Positions 44,150-52,992 of a stretch of DNA of 64,000 nucleotides are shown one piece after another; the stretch's first letter is position 1, and each line of letters opens with the position of its first letter. Under the pieces are notes generated by a model. That model did no database searches and had not been told where the DNA came from. It saw nothing but the letters and a program-made list of their open reading frames with translations. Position numbers and translations under genes: made by a program. Source of the stretch: Euzebya pacifica (lineage in GTDB: Bacteria; Actinomycetota; Nitriliruptoria; Euzebyales; Euzebyaceae); assembly GCF_003344865.1 (NCBI RefSeq), contig NZ_CP031165.1, positions 5,275,910-5,339,909 of the forward strand, written 5' to 3'.

Positions 44150-45877
44150 TCAGGGGGCCAGCTCGGCCCGCAGCGCCTCGGCCTCCTCGCGCAGGGCCGG
44201 ATCGACGTGGCCCAGCGTCAACCCGTGGGCCAGGATCTCGCGGGCGGCGTCCCGCTCACCGTGGGACCCCAGTGCCCTGGCCATGGCCACCCCTCGCGCC
44301 GGGTTGGTGACCGCCGACAGCACCAGCAGCTCCAGCGCCGCCGGGGCCAGCTGACCCACGAGCTCCACCAAGCCGGCGAACAGGGCCGGGTCGACCACGG
44401 CAGCGACGGCCTCCACCCCGTGGCGACCACGATCGTCGTCGAACAGCTCGACCAGCACCGCGGCGCTCAGCAGCCGATCGGTGGCGTCCAGCGTCTCGCT
44501 CGACACCCGGTTGGCCAGCGGGCAGTGGGCCGACAACCCCGCGGCGCGAGCGCGGGCAGACCACTTGACTGCTTGCTCGAGGTGCAGCTGGTCGGACACG
44601 AGCGGCGCGAAGGCCACCGTCATGGCGCTGCCCGGGTACGCCTCGTCGAGCCCCTCCAGCAGCTCCGACACGCCGGGCCCGGGGGCTGCGGCCAGCTCGG
44701 CCAGGACCAGCCGGCAGCGGTCGACGTCGCCGACCAGGTCCAGCAGCACGACCACCCTGTCGAGCTGGCCGAGCTCGTGGTACGCGGCGACGAGCTGCGG
44801 CCAGATCCGCATCGCCCCCTCACCTGCGGCCTCCAGCAGATGGGCCACGCCCTCGCGGGTCCGGCCGGCATCGAGCAGCGCCAGCCCGAGGTCGGCGCGG
44901 ACGCGTTCGGCCGCCGCCCCCACGCCGTCGTCGTGCGGCACGACGCCGGCGTTCCCCGCGGCCGCGGCCAGCGCCGACTCGTAGGCCGCCACGAACGCGT
45001 CGACCCGTCCGAGCGCCACCAGCACCTCGGCCCGGACCACGTCGACAGCGCCGGCGAACCGCGACGCGTCCTGCAACGCGTCCACCCACGACAACGCCTC
45101 CTCCGCACGGCCCAGCGCCACCAGCGCGGCGGCGCCGTGGGCCAGCGCCGTCCGCCGGACGAACCCGTCGTCGGCGTGGCGGGCCTCCTCGAAGCGCACC
45201 ATCGCCTCCTCCATCCGTCCGGCGGCCGCGAGGGTGCGGCCCAGGTCGACCACGCCGCGCAGCCCGGCGCCGTCGGCGATCGCTGCCTCGCAGATCCGGA
45301 TGTTGCGCTCGGTCTTGCCGCGTTCGTCGACGATCCGCTGGATGTAGCCCCAGTGCCCGATCGTGGCCAGCGACGTCCGCTCCACCTGCAGGGTCGCATC
45401 CGACCGGTTGGGACGGACCTCCTCGTGCAGCCGACCCTCGTAGCGGATCCGGCGGCGCCGCAGGACCCGCAGGCTCTGGTGGGACATGCCCACCGTGCCC
45501 ACCTCGTCCCGGTAGCTGTCGACGGTGACCTGCAGGGCGTCTGCCCGGGAACGCCGAAGGGTCCGTCGCAGGCCCGCAACGTCGTGCACGAACAGCACCT
45601 CGTCGGCATCCACGACCACCGCCCAACGGCCCGTGCAGTGGTCCAGCACCTCGTTGCGCGACCTGCCGAAGTCGTCGTACCACTCGCCCTCCACGACCCG
45701 GGCACCGGTCGCCCGGGCCAGCTCGACGGTCCGGTCGATCGACCCGGTGTCCAGCACGACCACTTCGTCGACGACGCCCTCCAGGGAGGCGAGGCACCGC
45801 TGGATGACCGCCTCCTCGTCGCGGACGATGATGGCGGCCGACAGCAGCGGTGCCGGTGGGGGCGACGTGCGGGACAT
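44150..45877 (-). CDS. Family 2 glycosyltransferase with C-terminal TPR-like repeats
   Basis: 575 residues. The GT-A domain (about 10-190) starts LLSAAIIVRDEEAVIQRCLASL, has LDTGSIDRT and the metal-binding DxD in VVDADEV. The remainder is Ala-rich alpha-helical repeat sequence, TPR-like (LGRTLAAAGRMEEAMVRFEEARHAD; AHGAAALVALGRAEEALSWVDAL). The same layout is found in SunS/EpsE-like and actinobacterial cell-surface GT2 proteins. No membrane helix. Acceptor unknown. Confidence 0.85.
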   Translation of the reverse strand: MSRTSPPPAPLLSAAIIVRDEEAVIQRCLASLEGVVDEVVVLDTGSIDRTVELARATGARVVEGEWYDDFGRSRNEVLDHCTGRWAVVVDADEVLFVHDVAGLRRTLRRSRADALQVTVDSYRDEVGTVGMSHQSLRVLRRRRIRYEGRLHEEVRPNRSDATLQVERTSLATIGHWGYIQRIVDERGKTERNIRICEAAIADGAGLRGVVDLGRTLAAAGRMEEAMVRFEEARHADDGFVRRTALAHGAAALVALGRAEEALSWVDALQDASRFAGAVDVVRAEVLVALGRVDAFVAAYESALAAAAGNAGVVPHDDGVGAAAERVRADLGLALLDAGRTREGVAHLLEAAGEGAMRIWPQLVAAYHELGQLDRVVVLLDLVGDVDRCRLVLAELAAAPGPGVSELLEGLDEAYPGSAMTVAFAPLVSDQLHLEQAVKWSARARAAGLSAHCPLANRVSSETLDATDRLLSAAVLVELFDDDRGRHGVEAVAAVVDPALFAGLVELVGQLAPAALELLVLSAVTNPARGVAMARALGSHGERDAAREILAHGLTLGHVDPALREEAEALRAELAP

Positions 45878-45899
45878 GCCTGCAGTCTCGTCGGTCCTC

Positions 45900-45905
45900 T
45901 AGCGT
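45900..45905 (+). promoter_or_regulatory. -10 element implying leaderless start of the LLM oxidoreductase
   Basis: TAGCGT ends 7 nt before GTG 45913; no Shine-Dalgarno is present. Confidence 0.4.
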
Positions 45906-45912
45906 GTCGGCC

Positions 45913-46932
45913 GTGAAGCTCGACACCATCACCTACGGCCATCCGCTCACCGACATCGGCGAGGTGGTCCGCACCGCCGAGTCGCGCGGCTACGACGCCT
46001 GGTTGACCTCCGAGGTCCAGTACGACCCCTTCCTGCCCTGCGCCGTGGCGGCGGTGGCAACCGAGCGGATCCAGCTGGGCACGGCGATCACCGTTGCCTT
46101 CGCCCGCAACCCGATGACGGTCGCCCAGTCGGCGCACAACATCCAGCAGGCGCTGGGCGAGCGGCCGTTCCTGCTGGGGCTGGGGTCCCAGATCAAGCCG
46201 CACATCACCAAGCGGTTCTCCCAGACCTGGCCGGACCGGCCGGCCGCGGCGATGCGCGAGTTCGTCCAGGCGCTGCACGCCATCTGGTCGTGCTGGAACG
46301 ACGGGGAGGAGCTGGCGTTCCGCGGCGAGTACTACACCCACTCGATCATGACGCCGATGTTCACGCCGCCCCCGAACCCGGTCACCCCGAAGGTGTGGCT
46401 GGCCGCCGTCGGACCGGGCATGACCCGCGTCGCCGGCGAGGTCGCCGACGGCATCATCTGTCACGGCTTCACCACCGCCACCTACTTCACCGAGACGACC
46501 CTGCCCGCGGTGGAGGAGGGCGTCGGGCGTGTGGAGGGCCGGACCCGCGCCGACGTCGAGGTGGTGCTGCCGCCCTTCGTGATCACCGGCTACACCGACG
46601 AGCAGCGGGCGGGGGCCCGTCAGGCGGTCCTGCAGCAGATCGGCTTCTACGGCTCGACCCCTGCGTACAGGCCGGTGCTGGAGGCCCACGGCTGGGGCGA
46701 GCTGGGCGAGGAGTTGCATCGCCTGTCCCGCAACGACGGCTGGGCCCGGATGCCCGAGGTCATCGACGACGAGGTCGTGGACGCCTTCGCCATCGTGGCG
46801 GACCCCGACGTGCTGGGCGAGGCCATCGTCGAACGGTTCGGCGGCGCAGCCGATCGCATCCAGCTCGGCGAGGCCTACGGCCTGTCCGACGCGCACCTGA
46901 CCCACGTCCGCGAGGTCCTCGCCGACGCCTGA
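45913..46932 (+). CDS. LLM-class (F420-dependent type) oxidoreductase
   Basis: 339 residues of the luciferase-like monooxygenase TIM barrel. Phrases supporting this are IGEVVRTAESRGYDAWLTSEVQYDPFLPCAVAAVATERIQLGTAI (from residue 16), NPMTVAQSAHNIQQALGERPFLLGLGSQ, and PKVWLAAVGPGMTRVAGEVADGI. Actinobacterial members of this subgroup usually use F420 rather than FMN, which is inference here. GTG 45913 is taken as start because of the adjacent -10 element and the family N-terminus VKLDTITYG. Confidence 0.85.
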   Translation: MKLDTITYGHPLTDIGEVVRTAESRGYDAWLTSEVQYDPFLPCAVAAVATERIQLGTAITVAFARNPMTVAQSAHNIQQALGERPFLLGLGSQIKPHITKRFSQTWPDRPAAAMREFVQALHAIWSCWNDGEELAFRGEYYTHSIMTPMFTPPPNPVTPKVWLAAVGPGMTRVAGEVADGIICHGFTTATYFTETTLPAVEEGVGRVEGRTRADVEVVLPPFVITGYTDEQRAGARQAVLQQIGFYGSTPAYRPVLEAHGWGELGEELHRLSRNDGWARMPEVIDDEVVDAFAIVADPDVLGEAIVERFGGAADRIQLGEAYGLSDAHLTHVREVLADA

Positions 46933-46972
46933 CACCGACCCGGGCCAGCGGGCGGCTTCGTCCACGGGATGA

Positions 46973-47980
46973 TCAGGCGGTGGTCGGTTCGTCGTCCTCC
47001 AGGTAGCTGGTGACGCCTTCGCTGGCCGACAGCCGCATCGCCTCGGCAACCCGAACGGCGGCAAGGCCGTCCCGCATCGTCACGATGTCGGCCGGCTCTC
47101 CCAGCACCGCATCGCGGAAGGCCAGCATCTCCGTCATCAGCGGTTCGGGCTTGGGGATCGAGTAGCGGATCACGTCGCCTTCGGAGACGCCCCGGAAACG
47201 GGTCAGCTCCTCCCACTCGTTGACCTCCGAGCCGTTGGCGTGGAAGGTCAGGTCGGCGGTCACGGTGTCGGCGATCAGTGCGCCGGCCTCGCCGAGGGCG
47301 GCGATCTCGCGCTCCTTGTACGGCGACAACCAGTTGACGAGGTGGTTGGTGACCGTGCCGTCGGCCAGCACGCCGGTGGCGGCGACCAGGTCCTCGTGCG
47401 GCCGACCGGTCTTGTGGGCGGTCCGTGCGCTGATGGCCGCCACCGACGACCCGCCGACCCAGGCCGTCAGGTCGACGTCATGGGTGGCCAGGTCGAGGAT
47501 GACGCCGACATCCATGATGCGGACGGGGAACGGGCCCTGACGGCGCGTGGCGATCTGGTAGAGCTCGCCCAGCAGCCCGTCCTCCAGCTTGGTCCGCATC
47601 GCCTGCAGCGCCGGGTTGAACCGTTCGATGTGGCCGACGGCGCCGACCAACCCGGCGGCCTCGAACGCCTCGGTGATCCTTGTCGCCGCATCGAGGGTGT
47701 GGGCCAACGGCTTCTCCACCAGCGTGGGGATCCCGGCCTCGGCCAGCCGCATCGCGACCTGCTCGTGATGTTCGGTGGGCGCGGACAGGACCGCCATGTC
47801 CAGCCCGGCCTCGATGAGCTGCTCGTCGCTGATGAAGACCCGACCGCCCTGGGCTGCACCGTGCGGGTCACCGGACGGGTCGGCCACCCCGACGAAGTCG
47901 ATCCCGTCCATGGTGCGCAGCACCCGGACGTGGTGGCGGCCCATGGTCCCCAACCCGATCACGCCTGCTCGCAGCACCAT
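46973..47980 (-). CDS. Gfo/Idh/MocA oxidoreductase, WlbA-like sugar-nucleotide dehydrogenase
   Basis: 335 residues. NAD-binding Rossmann motif VIGLGTMGRHHVRVL, the family EKP signature in TLVEKPLAHT (catalytic Lys), GHIERFNPAL and the DVGVILDLATHDVDL segment. The last matches UDP-N-acetylglucosamine(uronate) 3-dehydrogenases (WlbA/WbpB group). It shares ATGA with the upstream acetyltransferase gene, which supports a common pathway to a 3-acylamino sugar nucleotide. The required 3-aminotransferase is not in the window. Confidence 0.85.
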   Translation of the reverse strand: MVLRAGVIGLGTMGRHHVRVLRTMDGIDFVGVADPSGDPHGAAQGGRVFISDEQLIEAGLDMAVLSAPTEHHEQVAMRLAEAGIPTLVEKPLAHTLDAATRITEAFEAAGLVGAVGHIERFNPALQAMRTKLEDGLLGELYQIATRRQGPFPVRIMDVGVILDLATHDVDLTAWVGGSSVAAISARTAHKTGRPHEDLVAATGVLADGTVTNHLVNWLSPYKEREIAALGEAGALIADTVTADLTFHANGSEVNEWEELTRFRGVSEGDVIRYSIPKPEPLMTEMLAFRDAVLGEPADIVTMRDGLAAVRVAEAMRLSASEGVTSYLEDDEPTTA

Positions 47981-48570
47981 CAGCCCTCCGCGGCCATGGT
48001 GCCGTCGGTCAGGCGATGGACCGTGCCGTCCTCTCGGCAGGTCCAGCGGCCGTCCTCGGGGTCGACGTCGAGCCGCCCGCCGCAGGCGCAGACCCAGCCG
48101 AGCTGACGCGCCGGGACCCCCGCGACCAGCGCGTGGTCGGGCACGTCCTTGGCCACGGTTGCGCCGGCAGCGGCCATGGCCCAGCGTCCCACGGTGACGC
48201 CGGCGACGACGATCGCGCCGGCACCGATGGCTGCGCCGTGGCGGATGGTGACGCCGGCAGCGGCCCAGTCCGAGCCGCGCTTGAGCTGGCCGTCGGGTGA
48301 GATCGACCGCGGTCGCAGGTCGTTGGTGAGGATCACGGCGGGGCCGATGAACACCCCGTCCTCCAGCGTCGCCGGCGCGTACAGCAGCGCGTTGTTCTGC
48401 ACCTTGCAGCGGTCACCGAGCACCACCCCGGTGTCGACGAACGCCCCTCGTCCGACGATGCACTCCTTGCCCAGCCGGGCCCCGTCCCGGACCTGCGCGA
48501 GGCCCCAGACCATGGTGCCCTCGCCGATCTGGGCGTCCTCGGCAACGGTGGCGTCTGGGTCGATCCGCAT
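47980..48570 (-). CDS. Left-handed beta-helix N-acetyltransferase (WlbB/WbpD-like)
   Basis: 196 residues made of hexapeptide repeats (IGEGTMVWGLAQVRDGARLGKECIVGRGAFVDTGVVLGDRCKVQ from about 16), the hallmark of LbH acyltransferases. The family phrase NNALLYAPATLEDGVFIGPAVILTND matches enzymes that acetylate the 3-amino group of UDP-2-acetamido-3-amino sugars. A C-terminal extension of about 40 residues contains CACGG and TCR, a possible small zinc-binding ribbon not part of the helix. First gene of a two-gene operon with the dehydrogenase. Confidence 0.87.
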   Translation of the reverse strand: MRIDPDATVAEDAQIGEGTMVWGLAQVRDGARLGKECIVGRGAFVDTGVVLGDRCKVQNNALLYAPATLEDGVFIGPAVILTNDLRPRSISPDGQLKRGSDWAAAGVTIRHGAAIGAGAIVVAGVTVGRWAMAAAGATVAKDVPDHALVAGVPARQLGWVCACGGRLDVDPEDGRWTCREDGTVHRLTDGTMAAEG

Positions 48571-48685
48571 GGTCGCCGGATCCTACGACCTGCGCACACG
48601 GGCCGGGGTGAGGCCGCGGCGATCACTGTCTCGATCCTTGCTGTGGGAAGAGGAAACCCGCCCTACGGCGGCGAACAGGCCGTCC

Positions 48686-49153
48686 ATGCGCTCCATCACC
48701 CTTGCCCTGTCCATCCTCGCCGTCCTGGCCGTCGCCCTGCCTGCGACGGCCGACCCCGTCCTGAACGCCCCCTGCGCCAACCCCAACAACCTGCCCGTCG
48801 TGACGACGGCCGACGGGGTCACCGCCGACGTCGACACCCCGATCGGGCTGCCCCTCGTCGACGTGCAGACCGTCTCGGGCGGCAGCTACCTGGTCGACCT
48901 CGCCGGTGTGGAGGAGAACGTCAAGAAGACCGTGACCGTGACCCTGTCGTGGACCAACGGGATCCTCGACGACCTGACGGACTACGACATGATCGTCAAC
49001 GGCGTCACCTACAACGCGTCCGACACCAGGGAGACCGCGAGCCTGTCCATGGGTCACTGCAGGACCATCAACGTGGAGGAGATCTACGCGTTCATCGGGA
49101 CCCCGGCCGACAGCCTGACCCTCGACCTGAGCATCTCCTCCTTCCCCTTCTAG
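48686..49153 (+). CDS. Small secreted protein, unknown function
   Basis: 155 residues: signal peptide (1-22, cleaved near PATAD), then a compact beta-rich domain. Two cysteines (APCANPN, GHCRTIN) could form a disulfide. The pattern TVTVTLSWTNGILDDLTDYDMIVNG recalls a galactose-binding or PPC-like sandwich. No clear family. The 115 bp before it contains no strong Shine-Dalgarno. Confidence 0.6.
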   Translation: MRSITLALSILAVLAVALPATADPVLNAPCANPNNLPVVTTADGVTADVDTPIGLPLVDVQTVSGGSYLVDLAGVEENVKKTVTVTLSWTNGILDDLTDYDMIVNGVTYNASDTRETASLSMGHCRTINVEEIYAFIGTPADSLTLDLSISSFPF

Positions 49154-49177
49154 GCAGGGTTCTTCCCGGAACGGGGC

Positions 49178-50677
49178 TCACGACTCGAGCTGGTCGGCGA
49201 CCGTTGCCTTCACGACCTTGCCCATCGCGTTGCGCGGCAGGGCGTCGACCAGATGGATGGACTTCGGGATCTTGAACGGGGCGAGGTGTCCCCTGCACCA
49301 CTCCCGCAGCGCATCGGTGTCCAGATCCGGTTCGACCGGGACCACGGCGGCAACGATGCGCTGTCCCCAGTCCGGATCGGCCAGCCCGACGACGGCGCAC
49401 TCGGCGACCCCGGGGTGGCCGAGCAGGACGTTCTCGACGTCGAGGGCCGACACCTTCTCCCCGCCGGTCTTGAGGATGTCGACCGAGCTCCGGCCCAGGA
49501 TGCGATAGCGGCCGTCCCGGCGCGTGGCGATGTCGCCGGTCCTGAACCAGCCGTCATCGGTGAAGGACGCGGCCGTGGCCTCGGGCCGACGCCAGTACTC
49601 CAGGAACACGGTGTCGCCGCGCACCTGGATCTCCCCGGGCAGATGCCCCTCGACCTCGACGCCGTCCTCGTCGACGAGGCGCACCTCCACCCCCGGCATG
49701 GGGAATCCGACGCTTCCCGCCACCCGGTCGCCGTGCAGCGGGTTCGACAGGGCCATGCCGAGCTCGGACATGCCGTACCGCTCGAGCAGCGTGTGTCCGC
49801 TGATCTCCTCCCAGCGACGCATCGTGGGCACGGGGAGCGCGGCGGACCCCGAGACCATCAGCCGCAGGCCGCGGACCCCGGTGGTCAGCCGGTCGCGTTC
49901 GGCTGGTCCTGCGGCGGTCCAGTGATCGATCAGCCGCCGGTAGATCGTGGGCACGGCCATGTAGAGCGTGAGGTCGCCGCTGGCCAGGCGCTCCCACGTC
50001 GCGGCGGCGTCGAACCGCGCGTGCATCTCGACGGTGGCCCCGACCCACAGGCTGCAGCCCACCACGTTGAGGATCCCGTGGAGGTGGTGCAGCGGCAGGT
50101 CGAGCACGGTTCGGTCGGTGGACGAGAACGCCCACGCCTCGACCAACGAGCCGATCTGCGCCTCCAGGTTGCCGTGGGTGCTGACCACACCCTTTGGCCG
50201 ACCGGTCGTGCCGCTGGTGTAGATCATCAGCGCAGGACGGTCCAGCGGCACGGTCGGCAGCGGGCCGGATGCACCCTGCAGCGCGTCGTCGACCCGGAGC
50301 CACCGAAGGCCCCGGTCCTCGACGAGCGGCTCGAGCAGGCCGGCGTGTGCAGCCTCGCCGACCACGACGGTCGGGTCCGCGTCGTCGAGCACGTAGGCGA
50401 GCTCGGCGGGCGGATGGGACAGGCACAGCGGAACGGCCGTACCACCGGCACGCCAGATGCCCCACTGCACGGCCACGTGCTGGAACGAGGGGGTGACCAT
50501 GAAGGCCACACGTTCGCCGTCGAGGTCGGAGCGGCCGTCCAGCAGGGTGTGAGCGACGCGGCTGGACGCATCAAGCAGCTCGGCGTAGTCGTGGGTCCGT
50601 CCGCCGTCGACGATCGCGGTCCGGTCGGCGTGCTGGGCTGCGCGTTCCCACAGCAACCCTGGGGTGTGGTCGGTCAC
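49178..50677 (-). CDS. Acyl-CoA synthetase, malonyl-CoA synthetase/ACSF3-like
   Basis: A 499-residue ANL enzyme: P-loop YTSGTTGRPKG, LERYGMSELGM, GWFRTGDIATRRDGRYRILGRSSVDILKTGGEKVSALDVE-type hinge (from about residue 385) and catalytic Lys in NAMGKVVK. The phrase GRSSVDILKTGGEKVSALDVE is close to that of MatB/ACSF3 malonyl- or methylmalonyl-CoA synthetases, so short dicarboxylates are the best guess. It is followed by folP on the same strand with 10 bp between stop and the next stop region; the two are probably co-transcribed from the folP side. Confidence 0.85.
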   Translation of the reverse strand: MTDHTPGLLWERAAQHADRTAIVDGGRTHDYAELLDASSRVAHTLLDGRSDLDGERVAFMVTPSFQHVAVQWGIWRAGGTAVPLCLSHPPAELAYVLDDADPTVVVGEAAHAGLLEPLVEDRGLRWLRVDDALQGASGPLPTVPLDRPALMIYTSGTTGRPKGVVSTHGNLEAQIGSLVEAWAFSSTDRTVLDLPLHHLHGILNVVGCSLWVGATVEMHARFDAAATWERLASGDLTLYMAVPTIYRRLIDHWTAAGPAERDRLTTGVRGLRLMVSGSAALPVPTMRRWEEISGHTLLERYGMSELGMALSNPLHGDRVAGSVGFPMPGVEVRLVDEDGVEVEGHLPGEIQVRGDTVFLEYWRRPEATAASFTDDGWFRTGDIATRRDGRYRILGRSSVDILKTGGEKVSALDVENVLLGHPGVAECAVVGLADPDWGQRIVAAVVPVEPDLDTDALREWCRGHLAPFKIPKSIHLVDALPRNAMGKVVKATVADQLES

Positions 50678-50687
50678 GAGCCCTCCC

Positions 50688-51551
50688 CTACGCGAGTCCG
50701 CGGACGGTCCGCACCGGGTCGCGCCAGCCGAGGATGACCTCGGCCATGCGCACGGCGCGGACGGTTCGTTGTGTCTCGTGGACCCGCACCATGCGGGCGC
50801 CGAGCGTCATGCTGACGACCGCCGCCCCGATGGAGGCGTCGACCCGCTCGGCCAGCGGCAGGTCCAGCGACTCGCCGATGAAGTCCTTGTTGGACAGCGC
50901 GACCAGCACCGGTCGGCCGAGCTCGGCCAGGACCGGCAGGTTCCGCGTCACCTCCAGGGAGTGGAGGGTGTTCTTGCGGAAGTCGTGGCCGGGGTCGACC
51001 ACGATCCGGTCGCGGTCCACCCCCGCGGCGGTCGCCCGGTCCAGCAGCCGCGCCAGCTCGTCGCGGACCACGGTCGTCACGTCGGGGTGGTAGTGGTTGC
51101 GCATCGGCCGCTGGCGGATGTCGCCGCCGGAGTGCATGACCACCAGCGCGGCGTCGTGCGCGGCGACGACCCCGGCGAGGTCGGGGTCCGACAGGCCCGA
51201 GGTGTCGTTGATCAGGTCCGCCCCGGCCGACAGGGCCGCGTCGGCGACCTCGGCCCGGAAGGTGTCGATCGACAGCGGGGCGTCGCTGCGCCGCCGGAAC
51301 GCCTCGACGAAGGGGACGATGCGGTCCAGCTCGGCGGCGGTGTCGACGTCCTCACCCGGACCGGCCTTGACCCCGCCCACATCGACGAGGTCCGCCCCCT
51401 CCTCCACCTGTGCCAGGGCGTGGTCGACGGAGGCCTCCAGCGCGTAGGTGGCCCCGCGGTCGTAGAACGAGTCGGGCGTCCGGTTGACGATCGCCATCAC
51501 GGCCATGCGTCGGTGCAGGTCGAGGGTGGTGGCGCCGAGTCGCAGCAGCAT
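50688..51551 (-). CDS. folP: Dihydropteroate synthase
   Basis: Joins p-aminobenzoate to 6-hydroxymethyl-dihydropterin pyrophosphate in folate synthesis. 287 residues in a TIM barrel. Signature NRTPDSFYDRG lies near residue 22, followed by GADLVDVGG, SIDTFRAEVADAAL, LINDTSGLSDP, DPGHDFRKN and SNKDFIGESL. ATG 51551 has AGGA at an 8-nt spacing; an ATG three codons upstream (51560) is possible. Other folate genes are absent, and in many actinobacteria a second folP exists, so it may be a paralogue. Divergent from carD with an 80-bp gap. Confidence 0.93.
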   Translation of the reverse strand: MLLRLGATTLDLHRRMAVMAIVNRTPDSFYDRGATYALEASVDHALAQVEEGADLVDVGGVKAGPGEDVDTAAELDRIVPFVEAFRRRSDAPLSIDTFRAEVADAALSAGADLINDTSGLSDPDLAGVVAAHDAALVVMHSGGDIRQRPMRNHYHPDVTTVVRDELARLLDRATAAGVDRDRIVVDPGHDFRKNTLHSLEVTRNLPVLAELGRPVLVALSNKDFIGESLDLPLAERVDASIGAAVVSMTLGARMVRVHETQRTVRAVRMAEVILGWRDPVRTVRGLA

Positions 51552-51617
51552 GGCCCGCATCCTGCCAGCCCGACCCGTTTTCGGCGCAGCCAGCAGAGCG
51601 AACCGTCGGACGCGCCG

Positions 51618-51623
51618 TAGGTT
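51618..51623 (+). promoter_or_regulatory. -10 element of carD
   Basis: TAGGTT ends 8 nt before the ATG of carD; the intervening bases GGGAAGGT are too close to serve as a standard Shine-Dalgarno, so a leaderless or near-leaderless transcript is likely. Confidence 0.4.
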
Positions 51624-51631
51624 GGGAAGGT

Positions 51632-52138
51632 ATGGCACTCGAACCCGGCGACGATGTCGTCCACTCGATCCACGGTCCCGGCCGTGTCGTGGCTGTGCAG
51701 ATGCGCGACACCCCTGACGGCCCCGTGGAGTACGTCACGATCGAGGTGGGCGACATGCGCATCCTCATCCCCACGAGCGAGGTGGAGGCGGTCGGCGTAC
51801 GCGACCCGATCAGCGAGGAGGACGCCGAGGCGATCCTCGAGCTGCTCGCCGAGGACCCCCTGAAGGACCCGGGACACTCCGCCCGACGTCGTCGCAACCA
51901 GAAGCGGCTGCTCGACGGTGACGCCGCGGCGCTGGCCAAGATCGTCCGCAGCCTGCAGGCGCTCCGCGAGGACCGCGACAAGCCGCTGGCGATGCGCGAC
52001 AAGGACCACCTCCGGTCGGCCACCGCGAAGCTTGCGGGTGAGCTGGCCATCGCCCTGAAGGTCACCGAGGAGGAGGCGGCCTCGTTGATCGAACGCGCCA
52101 CCGCCACCGACGAGGCCGAGGCCGACGCGGAGGCCTGA
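51632..52138 (+). CDS. carD: CarD-family transcription regulator (RNA-polymerase binding)
   Basis: 168 residues. An N-terminal Tudor-like RNAP-interaction domain (MALEPGDDVVHSIHGPGRVV... IEVGDMRILIPTSEVEAVGVR) is followed by a helical DNA-binding domain (KRLLDGDAAALAKIVRSLQALRED). CarD stabilises sigma-A open complexes and is essential in mycobacteria; its residues and length match. In mycobacteria carD lies by ispD/ispF; here it is next to folP. The tail after 155 is acidic. Confidence 0.92.
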   Translation: MALEPGDDVVHSIHGPGRVVAVQMRDTPDGPVEYVTIEVGDMRILIPTSEVEAVGVRDPISEEDAEAILELLAEDPLKDPGHSARRRRNQKRLLDGDAAALAKIVRSLQALREDRDKPLAMRDKDHLRSATAKLAGELAIALKVTEEEAASLIERATATDEAEADAEA

Positions 52139-52160
52139 CCCGCCTCTCCCCGGACGACGA

Positions 52161-52186
52161 ACGGCCGACCCCGTGGGGTCGGCCGT
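52161..52186. terminator. Bidirectional terminator between carD and a convergent gene
   Basis: A 12-bp perfect stem (52161-52172 with 52175-52186), 22 nt after the carD stop and 18 nt before the end of the convergent gene. Confidence 0.75.
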
Positions 52187-52203
52187 CCTGCTGTCGGGGT
52201 CGT

Positions 52204-52905
52204 TCAGCCGGTGGTGACGGTGATGGTCCCGGACCCCATGTGGGTCTCGTAGGGGATCGTGACCGTGCCGAACAGGGCGGTGGCCCCGTCGTAGGTGAAC
52301 GTGGCACCGGCGGGCATGCCGGAGGCCGGGCCGTCACCGGAGGAGAACTTCTCGCCACGGACGAAGCCGTACTGGTCGGTGTCGTTGACGAAGACGAGGC
52401 GCTGGCCGGAGCGGATCTCGACGTCGAGGTCGCCGCTGAGCAGGACCTGCTGTGCCTCGAAGCCGGCGTAGTCGAAGGGCACGTTGGCGCCCGACGCCGG
52501 GTAGATGGTGGCGTGGGTCGAGCCGAGGGGGATGATGCCGGCCTCACCGTCGACGCCGGTGCCGACGAACTCGCCGGATGCCGTCGGGGTTGCGTTCAGC
52601 CCGCCCGGGTCGGAGTAGAAGATGATGTCGAGGTCGGCATCGACGCTGGAGGTCAGCTCGAAGGTGCCCCCGACGGTCGCGGGGTCGACCTCGAAGAACC
52701 AGCTGACGACGCCCTGTGCCTCGGGGCCGACGAACATGGCGGAGCGGGTGTGTCGGGTCACCGGCTGCGCGGCCTTGGTCGGGTTGGGCACCAGGACGGA
52801 GCCCGAGATGGCCTGTGCCACCGCGGGTTCGACGTCGGCGGACGCCGGGACGGCGATCATCGCCGCGAGCAGGGCAGCGGCAAGGAGCAGTCGGATGGTT
52901 CGCAT
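52204..52905 (-). CDS. Secreted protein with cupredoxin-like C-terminus lacking copper ligands
   Basis: 233 residues, signal peptide 1-23. The last 65 residues have a cupredoxin-like pattern: RLVFVNDTDQYGFVRG, a Gly-rich middle and FGTVTIPYETHMGSGTITV at the end. A Cys is expected before the His in blue-copper proteins; here it is Tyr/Glu, and the first His is also missing, so a metal site is unlikely. The N-terminal part is a separate beta domain. Function unknown; possibly a structural cell-surface domain. Confidence 0.6.
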   Translation of the reverse strand: MRTIRLLLAAALLAAMIAVPASADVEPAVAQAISGSVLVPNPTKAAQPVTRHTRSAMFVGPEAQGVVSWFFEVDPATVGGTFELTSSVDADLDIIFYSDPGGLNATPTASGEFVGTGVDGEAGIIPLGSTHATIYPASGANVPFDYAGFEAQQVLLSGDLDVEIRSGQRLVFVNDTDQYGFVRGEKFSSGDGPASGMPAGATFTYDGATALFGTVTIPYETHMGSGTITVTTG

Positions 52906-52992
52906 CGGTCGACCTTTCGTGAATCGGGTTCGGTTCCACGTTCGACATCACCCGTGTCCACTCCTTCCGGGACCTCGGCTACCGTCGTGACC

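Noticed and set aside
44620-47064. An 814-codon minus-strand frame overlapping the glycosyltransferase and the LLM oxidoreductase
   Set aside because: It crosses two well-supported genes in other frames, and its sequence is a shadow without domain features.
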